A stretch of 64,000 bases of DNA from Ignavibacteriales bacterium (GCA_020635285.1 JACKAB010000005.1:434001-498000); one strand, 5' to 3'; counted from the stretch's first letter, positions 1-11,502 are shown. Notes: a model not told the origin generated them from the sequence alone. Translations and numbers: made by a program.

Positions 1-105
1 AAAAAAAAGAATTAAGTTTTTATCTCACAAATTTAACTGAGAAATATATTATTAGTAAATTTAAGTTTTCGAATAATTTTTAAATGAATTCAGCAGTATA
101 AGTTT

Positions 106-773
106 ATGAATGAGGAGAAGTTTTTGGAAGGACCAAAATATATTGCAATTGAAGGTGTAATCGGGGCTGGGAAAACTTCGCTGGCTAAAAAATTGGCAGA
201 AAAACTTTCTGCAAGATTAGTTGAAGAAGAATTTGAGGAAAATCCGTTTTTAGAAAAATTTTATGATGATAGAAAACGTTATGCATTTCAAACTCAAATG
301 TTCTTTTTAATAAATAGATTCAAGCAGCAAGAACAATTTCGTCAAGATGATTTATTCACAAAATATGTCGTCTCAGATTACATTTTTGATAAAGACCAAA
401 TTTTTGCTTTTCTAAATTTATCTGGCGAAGAACTAAAACTTTACGAAAGTATTTTCCCGTTGCTAAAAAGAGATCTGCGCCAATTTGATTTAGTAATATT
501 TTTACAGGCGAGTGTTGATCGGTTAATCTATAATATTAAAAAAGAGGCAGAGCGGTTGAAAAGAACCTTACAAGAACTTATATTAGAGATTTGAGTGAAG
601 CTTATAATAATTTTTTCTTTAAGTATAGCTCAACTCCTTTATTAATTGTCAATACAACTGATATTGATTTTGTAAACAAAGAAGATGACTTTGAAGAATT
701 GTACAAACAGATCTTTAGAGAGGACAGAGGTTTTATTGAATATTTTAATCCAAAAATTAAAGAAGTAAAATAA
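106..773 (+). CDS. Deoxynucleoside kinase (dNK family), one frameshift
   Basis: Predicted to phosphorylate deoxyadenosine/deoxyguanosine to dNMP in the cytoplasm as part of nucleotide salvage. Residues 17-25 form the P-loop GVIGAGKTS, and an SDYIFDKD segment lies near residue 90. The reading frame breaks at an A6 run at about 542-547. Adding one A restores the lid motif KRGRAVEKN and continues in frame to the stop at 771-773, giving about 222 residues, normal for the family. It overlaps the next start by one base, so the two genes are probably co-transcribed. Family assignment is firm; nucleoside preference cannot be read from the sequence. Confidence 0.85.
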
Positions 774-984
774 TGGGATTTTTTAGACTAATATTTTTTA
801 TTATTCTTGGTTACATTATAATTAAAACTTTCAAGTTTATCATAAATATGTTTACCGGAATTTCTGAAGCAAAAAAAGAACAGCAAGTTTACGAAACAAA
901 AAATGCAAGAAGCAAAATTGATAAAAAGATGTAATTGATGCAAAGTTTGAAGAAATTGACGATAAAGAAAACACATCTCAATAA
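773..984 (+). CDS. Small membrane protein, DUF4834-like, one frameshift
   Basis: A short protein of about 70 residues starting with one hydrophobic helix (MGFFRLIFFIILGYIIIKTF), followed by a charged tail. The frame stops early at an A5 run near 925-930. With one extra A it continues to DAKFEEIDDKENTSQ and a TAA at 982-984. The N-terminal anchor plus the acidic FEEID ending resembles the DUF4834 family of Bacteroidota, whose function is unknown. The start overlaps the stop of the kinase gene (TAATG). The family call rests on this resemblance only. Confidence 0.5.
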
Positions 985-995
985 CTGTTAAGTTA

Positions 996-2077
996 ATGTT
1001 TATTAAAAAAGCTATCCAGCAAATTTTATTACTCCTTTTAAAATTATTTTTTTCTATAAAACAAAATGACTCAATAGAATTAGGGAGCCTAATTTAATTT
1101 TAGTTATTTGGACGAGCATTTCATTTGGTACACTTTGCTTTCCTCCAGAAGTTTTTTTTCTTGCAATTAGAAAAAAATATCCATCTGCAAAAATTAAATT
1201 AATTGTTAATGCTGATGTAAAACAAAAACTGAATAATTCAAAATTAACCTTCAATACATTTTTTAATGAAGCTATTTCAAAGAGTGAATTTAAGCAATTA
1301 AGAAAAGTACTTAGAAAGAAAAATGATATTTCAATTGTGCCAATAATTAGTGAATTTCGTTTAACAGATCACATTTTTTTACGTCTTTCAAAAACCCAAG
1401 CCAGAATTGGAGTTGCCGAGTTTAACAATATTAAAAATCCATATTCATTTTTATTTGATAGAAGAACAAGCATAAACTTTACAGATTCGCCTGATGTTCA
1501 TATCTCTCAAATCCTGTTTGAGCAATTAAAATCTTTCGGTGATTTTGGCGAGCATGAGAATTTTTATCTACGGTTCAACATTAATGACGAAAGAAGTATC
1601 AGAAATCTTAAAGCAGAACTTGGTTTTAAAAATGGAAATAAAATCATTTTAGTAAATTTATTTACAGAACAACGTCAAAAGAGAATCTCACTAGATAAGA
1701 TTATTGAATTAGTAAAGCAGCTTTCTAGTTTTGGCGAGTACCAATTTTGCTTGATTGATGGAAAAAGAAAATCAAATTTTAAGATTATAAATAAGCATAT
1801 TTCGGAAGACTTGATTTTTATACATAAAGATGATTATAGAAATTTACTTAATTTGTTAAATTTTTCAAGTTTGGCAATTACTTGTGATTCTGAATTTATG
1901 CATATTGCAGGTGTCGTCGGTGTTCCGCAAATTTCAATTTTTGGACCATCAAACCCTTTTAATCTTGCTCCCATTGGTCCAAAGAAAATTTTTATAAGAA
2001 AATCAGATTTGATAGATGATATTGAAGTTGAAGATATTTTTTCAGAATGCAAAAAATTATTAAATATAGATAATTAA
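996..2077 (+). CDS. Glycosyltransferase family 9 (heptosyltransferase-like), one frameshift
   Basis: Probably adds a sugar to a cell-surface glycan at the cytoplasmic face of the inner membrane. The N-terminus has the GT9-type strand ILVIWTSISFGT. The C-terminal nucleotide-sugar site is seen in ITCDSEFMHIAGVVGVP followed by SIFGPSNP, the usual GT9 pattern. The start ATG at 996 is in a different frame from the rest, and the switch lies between about 1060 and 1090. The total of about 360 residues is normal for GT9. The acceptor is unknown, and no other LPS gene is adjacent. Confidence 0.72.
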
Positions 2078-2081
2078 AATT

Positions 2082-3630
2082 ATGAATAAAAAAATAGCTG
2101 CAATTGATATTGGCACAAATTCTTTTCACTTAATTGTTGTTGAAGTTTTTGACGATGGGCATTTTGAAATTGTTGACCGTGTAAAAGAAGTAATTAGATT
2201 AAGTGAAGGAAGCAAAGGAGATATAAAGTTAATTAGCGAGGAAGCCACTCAGAGAGCAATTGGTGCGCTCAAAAAGTTTGCAGGTATTGCAAATGCTCAC
2301 AATGCAGAAATAAAAGCAGTGGCAACAAGTGCGGTCAGAGAATCTCAAAATAAATATGAGTTTATTGAAAGGATTTTTGACGAAACGAAAATCAGCATTG
2401 ATGTAATTAGTGGAGTTGAAGAAGGTAGGTTGATTTATCAAGGCGTACTAAATGCTGTCCCAATTTTTAACAAAAGAATTTTATCAATAGATATTGGAGG
2501 CGGAGCACTGAATTTGTTATAGGTCTCAAAGGAAATATCCTTTACGCAAACAGTCTTAAGCTTGGTGCTGTTCGCTTAACCAAACAATTTTTCCCAGATA
2601 ATAAAGTTACAAAATCCAGAATTAGTGACTGTAAAAAATGGGTTGAAGGAGTTTTAAGCCCACTTAAAAAAGAACAATCATAATGGATAAAATCGTATCC
2701 ATTGTTGGTTCCTCAGGAACAATAATGGCAGCTGGATTAATGATAAGATCCATGAAGGAGAAAGAATCTGAAATTTCTATTTTAAATAACTATACTTTCT
2801 CTTATGAAGATTTGCTCAAAATTCAAAAAAAAGTATTAAGTGCTAAAAGTATTGATGACCGAAAGAAAATAAGGGGATTGGATGAAAAACGTGCGGATAT
2901 TATTCCAGCCGGTATAATAATTCTCGCAACTATTTTTGAACAATTTGGGATTGATAAAATTACTATTTCCGGTTATGCTTTGCGAGAAGGAATTATATTC
3001 GATTCAATCAATAATGAAATTGACCAAATTCCGCAAAAAGAGACAAAAAATTTAAGATCAGAAAGTATTGATAAGTTAGCAAACTCCTGTAACTATGATA
3101 TTAAACATTGTTACCATGTTGCTGAGCTTGCTAAATCATTCTTCCATCAATTCGCTGATGTTCATAAACTGCCGGATGAATATGTTGAGTATTTAACTTC
3201 TGCTTCCAAACTGCATGATATTGGTTATCATATTTCTCATTCAAAACATCATAAACATTCTCAATACATTATTGTAAACAGCGAGTTATTGGGATTTAAT
3301 GAAAATGAAATAAGAGCAATTGCTTGTATTGCAAGATATCATAGAAAAAGTCATCCAAAAAATTCTCATGAAGAATTTATGATGTTGCCTAAAAAGTGGA
3401 AAATAGTTGTGCAAAAATTATCAGCAATTTTACGTATTGTTGATGCTTTAGATAGAACTCATAAAAAATTAGTAAAAAATATAGACTTACAAACTGATAA
3501 GAATAAGGTTAATATTTCAGTTGAAAATAATATGAAAGATATTGAAATTGAACTTTGGAGTTTAGATAGAAGAAAAGAACTTTTTAAAGAGGTATTTGGA
3601 CTTGAAATTTCAGTAAAAAGCAATAATTAA
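2082..3630 (+). CDS. ppx: Exopolyphosphatase / pppGpp phosphohydrolase (Ppx/GppA), two frameshifts
   Basis: Expected to hydrolyse polyphosphate and/or pppGpp in the cytoplasm. The N-terminal actin-like ATPase phosphate-1 loop is DIGTNSFHLIVVEV, and the second phosphate loop, DIGGG(S)TEFVIG, is recovered once one missing A is allowed near 2503. A second frameshift lies in an A6 run near 2666. The following part has VGSSGTIMAAG and then a C-terminal HD-type domain with HCYHVAELAKSF, LHDIGYHIS and a late ARYHRKSHP motif. Full length is about 515 residues, the long Ppx form. It starts 4 bp after the GT9 gene. Confidence 0.88.
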
Positions 3631-3714
3631 TATTATGTACTATGTAAATTGTTCTAAAAGATGCTATTTTTCAAAAAATAAAATTTCAACTGTTAATTTA
3701 ATACGGATAAAAAA

Positions 3715-5016
3715 ATGATTTCACACGTTTATATTAAAGACTTAGGAAAACATGTTGGTAAAAAGTGTTACACTTAAAGGATGGCTTTTTAACAAACGAT
3801 CAAGCGGAAAAGTTAAATTTTTAATTTTAAGAGATGGAAGCGGTTATTTACAGTGTATCGTTTTCAAAGGAAATGTTTCAGAAGAAGTTTTTCAATTGGC
3901 AGATTCAGTTTCGCAAGAATCTTCTTTTGAAATTACTGGGCTTGTTAAAGAAGAACCAAGAGCAGTAGGCGGATATGAATTGGATGCAACTGATTTAAAA
4001 TTGATTGGTGACTCAAACGAATATCCAATTACACCCAAAGAACACGGGATTGAATTTTTAATTGATAATCGCCACTTGTGGATTCGCTCAAAAAAAAACA
4101 AGCTGCAATTTTAAAAGTTAGACACAGAATTGTTAAAGCAATTAGAGATTTTTTTGATGAAAGGGATTTCACTTTGTTTGATCCTCCAATCATTACTCCA
4201 AACGCCTCTGAAGGAACTTCCACATTATTTGAAATGGATTATTTTGATCTAGGCAAAGCCTATCTTACTCAATCGGGACAGCTTTACGCAGAAGCCGGAG
4301 CAATGGCATTGGGAAGAGTTTATACTTTTGGTCCAACATTTAGAGCGGAAAAATCAAAAACTCGACGTCATTTAACTGAGTTTTGGATGGTTGAACCTGA
4401 AATGGCTTTTTATAATTTAGAAGACGATATGGATTTAGCCGAAGAATTTTTAGAATATATTGTTCAAACGGTTTTGGCAGATTGTAAAAATGAATTAGAA
4501 ATTTTAGAAAGAGATACTTCAAAATTAGAAAAAGTAGTTCGACCTTTCCCGCGTGTTTCTTATTCGGAAGCTGTTGAAATTCTTAAATCAAAAGGAAGAG
4601 ATTTTGAATGGGGAAATGATTTTGGTGCACCGGATGAAGCAACTATTTCTGAACAATTTGATAAACCAGTTTTAGTTCATCGTTATCCTTCAGATATCAA
4701 AGCATTCTATATGAAAAGAGATCCTGAAAATCCAAAAGTAGCATTAGCTGTTGATGTACTTGCCCCGGAAGGATACGGCGAAATTATCGGTGGAAGTCAA
4801 AGAGAAGACAATCTAGATTTATTATTGGAAAGAATTACAGAACACAAATTACCGCAACATTATTTTGAGTGGTATTTAGATTTACGACGGTTTGGCTCTG
4901 TGCCTCACTCTGGCTTTGGTTTAGGTTTAGAAAGAACGGTTACTTGGATATGCGGAATTGAACATTTACGAGAAACAATTCCTTTTCCAAGAATGATATA
5001 TAGAAATACTCCTTAA
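3715..5016 (+). CDS. asnS: Asparaginyl-tRNA synthetase, two frameshifts
   Basis: Charges tRNA-Asn with asparagine. The start at 3715 gives MISHVYIKDLGKHVGK and then an OB-fold anticodon-binding domain (VTLKGWLFNKR). The class II core follows, with motif 2 as FRAEKSKTRRHLTEFWMVEPE and motif 3 as GFGLGLERTVTWICG. The segment YLTQSGQLYAEA separates it from aspartyl enzymes, which have QSPQ there. One extra base sits near 3762, and an A9 run at 4090-4098 should probably be A10. After correction the length is about 433 residues, normal for AsnRS. The gene is essential, so the breaks are more likely sequence errors than decay. Confidence 0.93.
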
Positions 5017-5040
5017 TTCTCAATTAGTGAAAGGAATTAT

Positions 5041-6411
5041 ATGAAAACAAAATTTGTATTATTAATCACCTTATTATTAGCTCAATTTCCAAATGTACTA
5101 TTTGCTTCAGAGGCAGAACATGCTTTACCGGACCCCTTTATGGTAATTCCATTTGCTGTTTTACTTTTGATGATTGCGACAGGCCCATTGTTTTATCATC
5201 ATTTTTGGGAACATCATTATCCAAAAGTTGCAATATTTTTGGGACTCATTACAATGACTTATTATTTAGCAGTTCTAGGTGATACCCATACATTACTTCA
5301 TACACTTGCAGAATATTTAGCATTTATTGCACTATTGGCATCATTGTTTGTTGCTTCAGGTGGAATTTTGATTAAGATAGATAAAAAATCTACCCCAATG
5401 TTAAATGTAATTATTTTATTTATTGGAGCTGTGATCGCCAATATTATAGGTACTACTGGCGCATCAATGTTACTTATTAGACCATTTATAAAAATAAATA
5501 GGAAAAGAATCAAAGCATATCAGTTTGTATTTTTTATTTTTCTGGTCAGCAATATTGGGGGAGCATTAACTCCAATCGGCGATCCGCCTTTATTTTTAGG
5601 CTTTTTAAGAGGTGTTGACTTTTTCTGGTTCTTTGATGATATATGGTTTATTTGGCTCCCAACTGTTTTATTAATTTTAGCAATTTTTTACGTTATCGAT
5701 TCCAGAAATGTGGCTGAGAACGACAATGAAGAATATTCTGGCAAAATAGAATTCAAAGGATTAAAAAATGTTGGCTTCTTACTTATTATTTTAGTCTCTG
5801 TTTTTATTGATCCAGCAGTTATTCCGTGGGTTCCCAGTTTAGCTCCTTTACCATTTGGGATTAGAGAGGTAATAATGTTTGCGGTTGTTTATTTTTCATA
5901 TAAAATGGCAGATGAAGAAATACTTAAAGCCAATGAATTTGATTTTGAACCAATAAAAGAAGTTGCCTATTTATTTATTGGAATTTTTGCTACAATGATT
6001 CCAGCGCTTCAGCTAATTGCGCATGAAGCAAAAGTGTTGGGCGATCAACTTAATACGGGAATTTTTTATTGGGCGACCGGTTTACTTTCAGGCTTCTTAG
6101 ATAATGCACCAACATATTTGAATTTCTTGAGCGCAGCGATGGGTAAATTTGGTTTAGATATTAATAATCCTGCTGAGGTTCATCAACTCTCAGTAGAATA
6201 TCCAATTTATTTAACAGCAATTTCGGTTGCCGCAGTTTTCTTTGGTGCAATGACCTATATAGGCAATGGTCCAAATTTTATGGTAAAATCAATCTGTGAA
6301 AGATCGGGTATTAAGATGCCTAGCTTTTTTGCTTATTGGATAAAATTTGCTATACCGGTTTTAATTCCAATATTTACGTTAGTTTGGCTAATATTTTTTA
6401 ACGGAGGTTAA
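5041..6411 (+). CDS. nhaD: Sodium:proton antiporter, NhaD type
   Basis: An intact 456-residue polytopic inner-membrane protein. It has a cleavable-looking signal (MKTKFVLLITLLLAQFPNVLFAS), about a dozen hydrophobic segments, an N-terminal-half GTTGASMLLIRPF and a C-terminal-half NGPNFMVKS segment, both usual in NhaD-type antiporters of the ion-transporter superfamily. It likely exchanges cytoplasmic Na+ for H+. It is followed after only 1 bp by an unassigned small gene. The family level is secure; the ion preference is inferred. Confidence 0.85.
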   Translation: MKTKFVLLITLLLAQFPNVLFASEAEHALPDPFMVIPFAVLLLMIATGPLFYHHFWEHHYPKVAIFLGLITMTYYLAVLGDTHTLLHTLAEYLAFIALLASLFVASGGILIKIDKKSTPMLNVIILFIGAVIANIIGTTGASMLLIRPFIKINRKRIKAYQFVFFIFLVSNIGGALTPIGDPPLFLGFLRGVDFFWFFDDIWFIWLPTVLLILAIFYVIDSRNVAENDNEEYSGKIEFKGLKNVGFLLIILVSVFIDPAVIPWVPSLAPLPFGIREVIMFAVVYFSYKMADEEILKANEFDFEPIKEVAYLFIGIFATMIPALQLIAHEAKVLGDQLNTGIFYWATGLLSGFLDNAPTYLNFLSAAMGKFGLDINNPAEVHQLSVEYPIYLTAISVAAVFFGAMTYIGNGPNFMVKSICERSGIKMPSFFAYWIKFAIPVLIPIFTLVWLIFFNGG

Positions 6412-6412
6412 A

Positions 6413-6778
6413 ATGAATTCCATTGATAAATCGATTCAAGAAAAAAAACACGGACTCTATTATGGAACAAGAGTATTACTGCCCTTTGTAGTTGATATTT
6501 TAAAGGCGATTATTGACAATGATATTATAACAGATTTTAGTCCAATCTCAGAAGGTGCATATTATGAGAAATTTGAGGAACATACTGAAATTTATTTTTT
6601 TGGCCATGAGGATATCTTGAAAGATGTCTCTAAATATGAAACAATAAAATTAATTTTGGTTGAAGAAGGCAATGATATATTTGATTTGAGTAACCATAGA
6701 AGAATCTCACTTAATCCGGTTGAAAACCACTTATTGGAAATTGAAGAAGTAGGTGAGGATGTTATTTTTATTGAATAA
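6413..6778 (+). CDS. Conserved-looking hypothetical protein downstream of nhaD
   Basis: I do not recognise this 121-residue protein. It is acidic, has no membrane helix or signal peptide, and ends EEVGEDVIFIE. One base separates it from the antiporter gene, so translation is likely coupled and a regulatory or unrelated cytoplasmic role is possible. The frame is uninterrupted and begins with ATG after a GGAGG sequence inside the nhaD stop region (AACGGAGGTTAAAATG), a strong ribosome binding site. Confidence 0.7.
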   Translation: MNSIDKSIQEKKHGLYYGTRVLLPFVVDILKAIIDNDIITDFSPISEGAYYEKFEEHTEIYFFGHEDILKDVSKYETIKLILVEEGNDIFDLSNHRRISLNPVENHLLEIEEVGEDVIFIE

Positions 6779-6813
6779 AATCACGTTTCTTATTTATATA
6801 GTGAGTATTTAAA

Positions 6814-8384
6814 ATGATTCCGCTTTTTGATGTAAAGCAAATTAGGGAAGCTGATAAATACGCCGTTGAAAACTATTCCATCCCAAGTATTTTGTTGATG
6901 GAAAATGCTGCTGAAAGTATAAAGAATGAAATAATAAAACAATTTCCGTTTATTTTAGAAGGAAAAGTATTTCAATAATATGCGGCAAAAGGTAATAATG
7001 GTGGGGATGGATTTACACTTGCTCGAAAAATTATTACTTTGACGGAATCAACGTAAACGTCTTAATAATTGCAAAGCCTAATGAAATAAATGGTGATGCG
7101 AAAATCAATTTTGAAATTCTAAAAAAAAAAATTGATAAAGATTATAAAAATATTAAAGTAAAATTCTTCAAAAATTTAACAGATTTATTATTTATCAAAA
7201 AAAGTGATTTTATTGTTGACGCAATTTTAGGAACTGGAACAAAAGGAGATCTGAAAAATCCGTTAGCTAAAATTATTTCTGAAATTAATAAAATTAATTG
7301 CGTGAAAATTTCTATTGATTCTCCAACTGGTATAAATTTGGACAATTCCTCTGGAAAAATAATATTTAGATCAGATTTAACGGTTACTTTAGCAGAACTT
7401 AAAACCGGACTTTTTTACGAAAAGGGGAAACTCAATTCTGGTAAGGTTGTAAAAGGTTCTATTGGAATTGGTGAAAGTTATTTCAATGAAATGTCAGTCA
7501 ATGAATATTTGATTGAACCTGAAGATGCTCTAAAGGGTTTACCGTCTAAACAAATTGATTTGCATAAATATTCAGCCGGAAAAGTATTTGCAATTGCAGG
7601 TTCCGGTAGAATGCCTGGTGCAGGAGTTTTTGCAATAAATTCAGCAATGATTTCCGGAAGTGGAGCTGGTTATTTGGCTTTTCCTAAATCGATTAAATAT
7701 ATTGCACAAACTCAAATGAACTCTGCAGTTGTTAAATATTATGAAGATGATAAATCTGAATATTTGCAAACTAAAAATATTTCCGAACTTCAGCCAAACA
7801 TCTCTTGGGCAGATTCTATTTTAATTGGACCAGGGTTAGGGAGAGAAATAGAAACTCAAAAAGTCATTTTTGAAATAATAAAAAATAATTTTCGTAATAA
7901 TTTTGTTATTGATGCAGATGCAATTTATGCTTTGGGAAATAATAAATATAAAGAGCTAAATTTATCCAACTCAGTATTTACTCCACATCATAAGGAGTTT
8001 GCTGATTTGATTGGAATTAAATTAGAAAATCTTAAACTAAACTTATTAAAATTAGGAAGAAAATTTGCTGAGGAGAGCAAGGCTCACTTGGTACTAAAAG
8101 GCGCACCTACAATTATTTTTAATCCCAAAGGAGAAGTCTTTATAAATACTAGTGGGAATTCTGGTTTAGCCAAATTTGGAAGTGGGGATGTATTAACCGG
8201 TATAATTTCTGCATTTATTGCGCAATCAAAAAATATTGAATCATCAATAATTTCATCTGTATATTTACATGGATTAATTGCAGATTTGTTGCGTGAAGAT
8301 GAAACGGAATTTGGAATAACACCAGAAAAATTAATTAATTATATACCTAAAACAATAAAATTTTTGAGAAACTCAATTGTATAA
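6814..8384 (+). CDS. nnr: Bifunctional NAD(P)H-hydrate epimerase / ADP-dependent dehydratase, two or more frameshifts
   Basis: Repairs hydrated NAD(P)H. The N-terminal epimerase (YjeF_N) starts at MIPLFDVKQIREADKYAVEN and includes GKGNNGGDGF and DSPTGINLDNSSG. The C-terminal dehydratase carries KVFAIAGSGRMPGAG, LIGPGLGRE, VIDADAIYAL, FTPHHKEFADL and the catalytic GNSGLAKFGSGDVLTG. Frame breaks occur near 6975 and near 7040, inside the epimerase half; the dehydratase half is intact from 7302. Total length is about 520 residues as expected. The stop overlaps the start of the VanZ gene by 8 bases. Confidence 0.9.
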
Positions 8385-8779
8385 TTATCTAAAAGAAAAT
8401 AGATTTAAATATTTACTTGTTCCACTTATTTTATATTGGATTGCTTTATTTATTGGTACTACATTACCATCGCAAAAATATGTGCAATTTTTTGATATAT
8501 CTGATAAGATAAAACATTTTAGTGCATACCTTGGCTTAGCAGTTTTACTTGGGTTAAATTTACACTTTCAAGAAAAGTGGAAAAGTTTTTGCACAGAATT
8601 ATTTAAGTTATACTTTTATTATCTGTACCGCATACGGTTTAATTGATGAAATTCATCAAATATTTGTACCAAATAGATCTGCTGAATTTTTAGATTGGGT
8701 TGCAGATTTAAGTGGAGCCATTTTGGGTGTGTTAATTGTTAGATTTTTTATTAAAATTAAAAAAAAAAGTATAGATTAG
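8377..8779 (+). CDS. VanZ-family membrane protein, one frameshift
   Basis: A small integral membrane protein. Its start is a TTG at 8377 overlapping the nnr stop. The first half has a hydrophobic stretch (LVPLILYWIALFIGTTLPSQ) and DKIKHFSAYLGLAVLL. After a missing A near 8608 the frame resumes as YGLIDEIHQIFVPNRSAEF, then DWVADLSGAILG. The E-x-x-Q and D-x-x-A-D-x-x-G pattern is the VanZ signature. The role is unknown outside glycopeptide resistance operons, and nothing here suggests antibiotic resistance. Confidence 0.75.
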
Positions 8780-8827
8780 CAGAAACAAATTAAATCAAAG
8801 ATTGTATATAAAAATTAATAACATCAA

Positions 8828-8856
8828 TTGACAAAATAAGAATGTTTTTTTATGTT
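8828..8856 (+). promoter_or_regulatory. Candidate promoter of tonB
   Basis: A perfect TTGACA at 8828-8833 is followed after 17 bases by TATGTT at 8851-8856, a plausible sigma-70 type -35/-10 pair 45 bp before the tonB start. A strong purine-rich Shine-Dalgarno tract lies at 8888-8899. This is pattern reading only. Confidence 0.45.
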
Positions 8857-8900
8857 TCATTATCGTTTAAATCACATTCGTTTGTTAGAGGAGGAGAGGA

Positions 8901-9553
8901 GTGGCTTTACCAAAAAATCCTAAAGTTGACCTAAAATTAAAGTACAAAAGAGCTTTCGAAATAAGTTTAATACTTGCTCTTGCACTTTTAATTGTATCAT
9001 TTAAGTATTTCCCAAGATTTGAAAGTAAATCAATGGGTGTTGAAGTTCCACAAGAATTAGTTGCTGTTGAAGATGTTGATATCACTAAGCAAGAAACTGC
9101 ACCACCTCCGCCACCAAAACCTCCAATACCAATAGAAGCTCCGTCTGATGATGAATTAGAAGATATTGAAATTGAAAATACTGATATTGACATGGAAGAA
9201 GTTGTTGCACCACCACCACCACCTGTTGCTGAAGAAGAAGAAATTCCAGTTGAATTCTTCGTTGCAGTTGAAGAAATGCCTGAACCAATTGGTGGAATTG
9301 CAGCTATTCAGCAAAAAATAATTTATCCTGAAATTGCAAAAAGAGCTGGTGTTCAAGGAAGAGTTTATGTTAAAGCATTTGTTGATGAATCAGGTAATGT
9401 TCAGAAAGCTGATGTGATTAAAGGAATCGGTGCTGGTTGCGATGAGGCAGCAGTTGCAGCAGTTATTGAAAACTAAATTTAAAACCTGGCAAACAAAGAG
9501 GTAAGCCTGTTAGAGTTCAAGTATCAATACCAATACTTTTCAAATTAAATTAA
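8901..9553 (+). CDS. tonB: Energy transducer TonB, frameshifted near the C-terminus
   Basis: Couples the inner-membrane proton gradient to outer-membrane receptors. The order is a short cytoplasmic tail, one transmembrane helix (ISLILALALLIVSFKYF), and a periplasmic proline-rich linker with two PPPPP blocks and acidic repeats. The TonB C-terminal domain follows (IIYPEIAKRAGVQGRVYVKA and DVIKGIGAGCDEAA). Extra A residues near 9470 and 9485 break the frame; the ending continues as PGKQRGKPVRVQVSIPILFKLN. The GTG start at 8901 is chosen for the GAGGAGAGGA sequence just before it. No exbB/exbD lies nearby. Confidence 0.88.
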
Positions 9554-9560
9554 AAAATTA

Positions 9561-9588
9561 AAAGCGTCTTTAGAGACGCTTTTTTTTG
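9561..9588 (+). terminator. Rho-independent terminator after tonB
   Basis: A perfect inverted repeat (AAAGCGTCT at 9561-9569 against AGACGCTTT at 9574-9582) with a TTAG loop is followed by a run of T. It sits 8 bases after the tonB stop and before the ABC gene, so tonB is probably the last gene of its transcript. Confidence 0.9.
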
Positions 9589-9661
9589 CCAATTTTTTCG
9601 AATCAATTTTAAATAACCTTCAAATAAAATTCATATCTTTATAATTATCTTTTTTTTATTT

Positions 9662-10461
9662 ATGAGCATAATTTCACTTAAAAATATTTCCTTTAGTTAC
9701 GAAGAAAAAATTAAAAATTTTTTTTTTTAATTGACAAATTGCATTTTAAAATTGAAGAATCGGATTTTATTTCCATTATGGGACCTAACGGTTCAGGTAA
9801 ATCTACACTGTTAAAAATTATTGCAAATTTGTTAAAACCTTTTTCAGGTAATGTTTTATTAGATGATGTTGATTATTCTTTAATCCCGCGAAATGTATTT
9901 GCTAGAAAGGTATCCTTTGTCCCCCTCAGCAGCAGTAAAGTATTTTTCCCTTATTCAGTTTACGAAATTGTGATGATGGGCCGAACACCACATTTAAATT
10001 ATTTTGGAATTGAAAATGAAATTGATCACAATAAAGTTATTGAGGTTTTGGAACTTTTAGAAATTGATCATCTGAAAAATAAGGGTATTAATGAAGTCTC
10101 TGGGGGTGAGGCACAACGTGCTTTAATTGCCCGTGCATTGGTGCAAGAACCTAAAATAATGTTGCTAGATGAACCAAATGCTCATCTTGATATTAAGCAT
10201 CAGGTAAGTATTTTTAATATTTTACTAAAGCTGAATAAAGAGTTTGGTTTAACAGTTGTTTTAATTTCACATGACCTAAATTTAGCGAATTTCTTTAGTA
10301 ACCGAGTTGTTTTAATGAATAACGGTAAAATTGAATTTGATTCAGCTCCAAAAGAAGTTTTAACTGAAGATAATATTAAACTAATTTTTAATGTAAATTC
10401 TAAAGTTATGAAATCAATAAACTCTCCAGAAACTTTCATTAATATTAGTCCAAAACTTTAG
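9662..10461 (+). CDS. ABC transporter ATP-binding protein (iron-siderophore/B12 type), one frameshift
   Basis: The ATPase subunit of an importer, most like the FecE/BtuD/HmuV group. It starts MSIISLKNISFSYEEKIK at 9662 and loses the frame in a T11 run at 9718-9728, where T12 would restore it. It then has Walker A GPNGSGKST, the signature EVSGGEAQRALIARAL, Walker B IMLLDEP and the switch histidine in LISHDLNLAN. About 266 residues. No permease or binding protein is adjacent, so the substrate is inferred only from subfamily resemblance. Confidence 0.82.
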
Positions 10462-10464
10462 CCA

Positions 10465-11484
10465 ATGAAATCAAACCTAAAAAATACCATCATTATTTCA
10501 TTTATAGCTTTAGTTAATTTATCTTCTCTTTTATTTATTAAATACTACCAAAATAGTCTTTCAGTAAGTGAATTCGGTTTTAGTAAAATTGGTAACTTTC
10601 TAAATATATTTCTAACAATACTTTTTTTTTTATTAGGGATGTTTTTTTACTCTTCAAGCAAAGGCTAATTTGACAAGTATAAGAGCAAAAGCTCTCATAA
10701 CATTTTCAATATTATATTTAGTCCCAATATTCATTATACTTTTTTTTAACTTTGTTGATTTCAAATTTGAAGATGAATTTTTCTCGGGTATCCTTTAAAA
10801 AAGATAATTCCAGTTATATTTTTTACGATAAATCAATCAATATTTTTATTTTGCTTTTTCTAATTTGGTTTATGTACTTAGGCTATTCTTTGCTTGGGTA
10901 TTTTTATTCTACGTTGGCTGTTATAGTTACAATATTCTTTTTAATGCTATTTACATTTTTTTTTATACATTTTTACAAGCGAATACAACCTTGATAGGAA
11001 TGGGAAAAATTTTGATTACGGAATTATTCTTGGTGCTGCAGTTTGGAGTGGAAATAAACCTAGTCCAATATTTATGGGAAGAATTGACAAAGGAGCAGAG
11101 CTATTAAAAAATAAGGTGATTAATAAAATTCAACTTACCGGCGGCAATGCACCCGGAGAATTAAGCGAAGCGGAAGCGGCACTTAAATATTTACAATCTA
11201 TGCACAAATTATCTCCTAAAAATATTGAAGTAGAGAATTTAACTTCAACTACTAATGAGCAAATAAAATTTGTAAAAAGTAATTTAGAAAATGGTGATAA
11301 ATCTAAAAAGTTTATAATTATTTCTGATGAGTTTCACTTAAAACGTGTTGAGGAAATGGTTGATTTTTATAATCTTAATGCTGAAGTTATTTCTTCAAAC
11401 TATAAATTAAATTTTCAAAAATCTTTTTACTATAGAGTAAGGGATAGTATTGGATTAATTATATTTTGGTTTTTTGGACTATAA
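10465..11484 (+). CDS. YdcF/ElyC-like DUF218 membrane protein, multiple frameshifts
   Basis: The N-terminal third is hydrophobic with several predicted helices. The rest is a DUF218 fold seen as GIILGAAVWSGNKPSPIFMGR, then QLTGGNAPGELSEAEAALKYL, and a late SDEFHLKRVEEM. DUF218 proteins are linked to envelope polymer metabolism, with exact chemistry unknown. At least three frame breaks occur between 10,660 and 11,070; the C-terminal 136 residues from 11,074 are intact. The start follows the ABC gene by 3 bp, so co-transcription is likely. Confidence 0.7.
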
Positions 11485-11502
11485 AATTATAACGGAGAAT
11501 AA

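Noticed and set aside
8885..9288. Minus-strand glycine/serine- and glutamine-rich open frames opposite tonB
   Set aside because: They are the complement of the proline- and acid-rich linker codons of tonB and have no family features.
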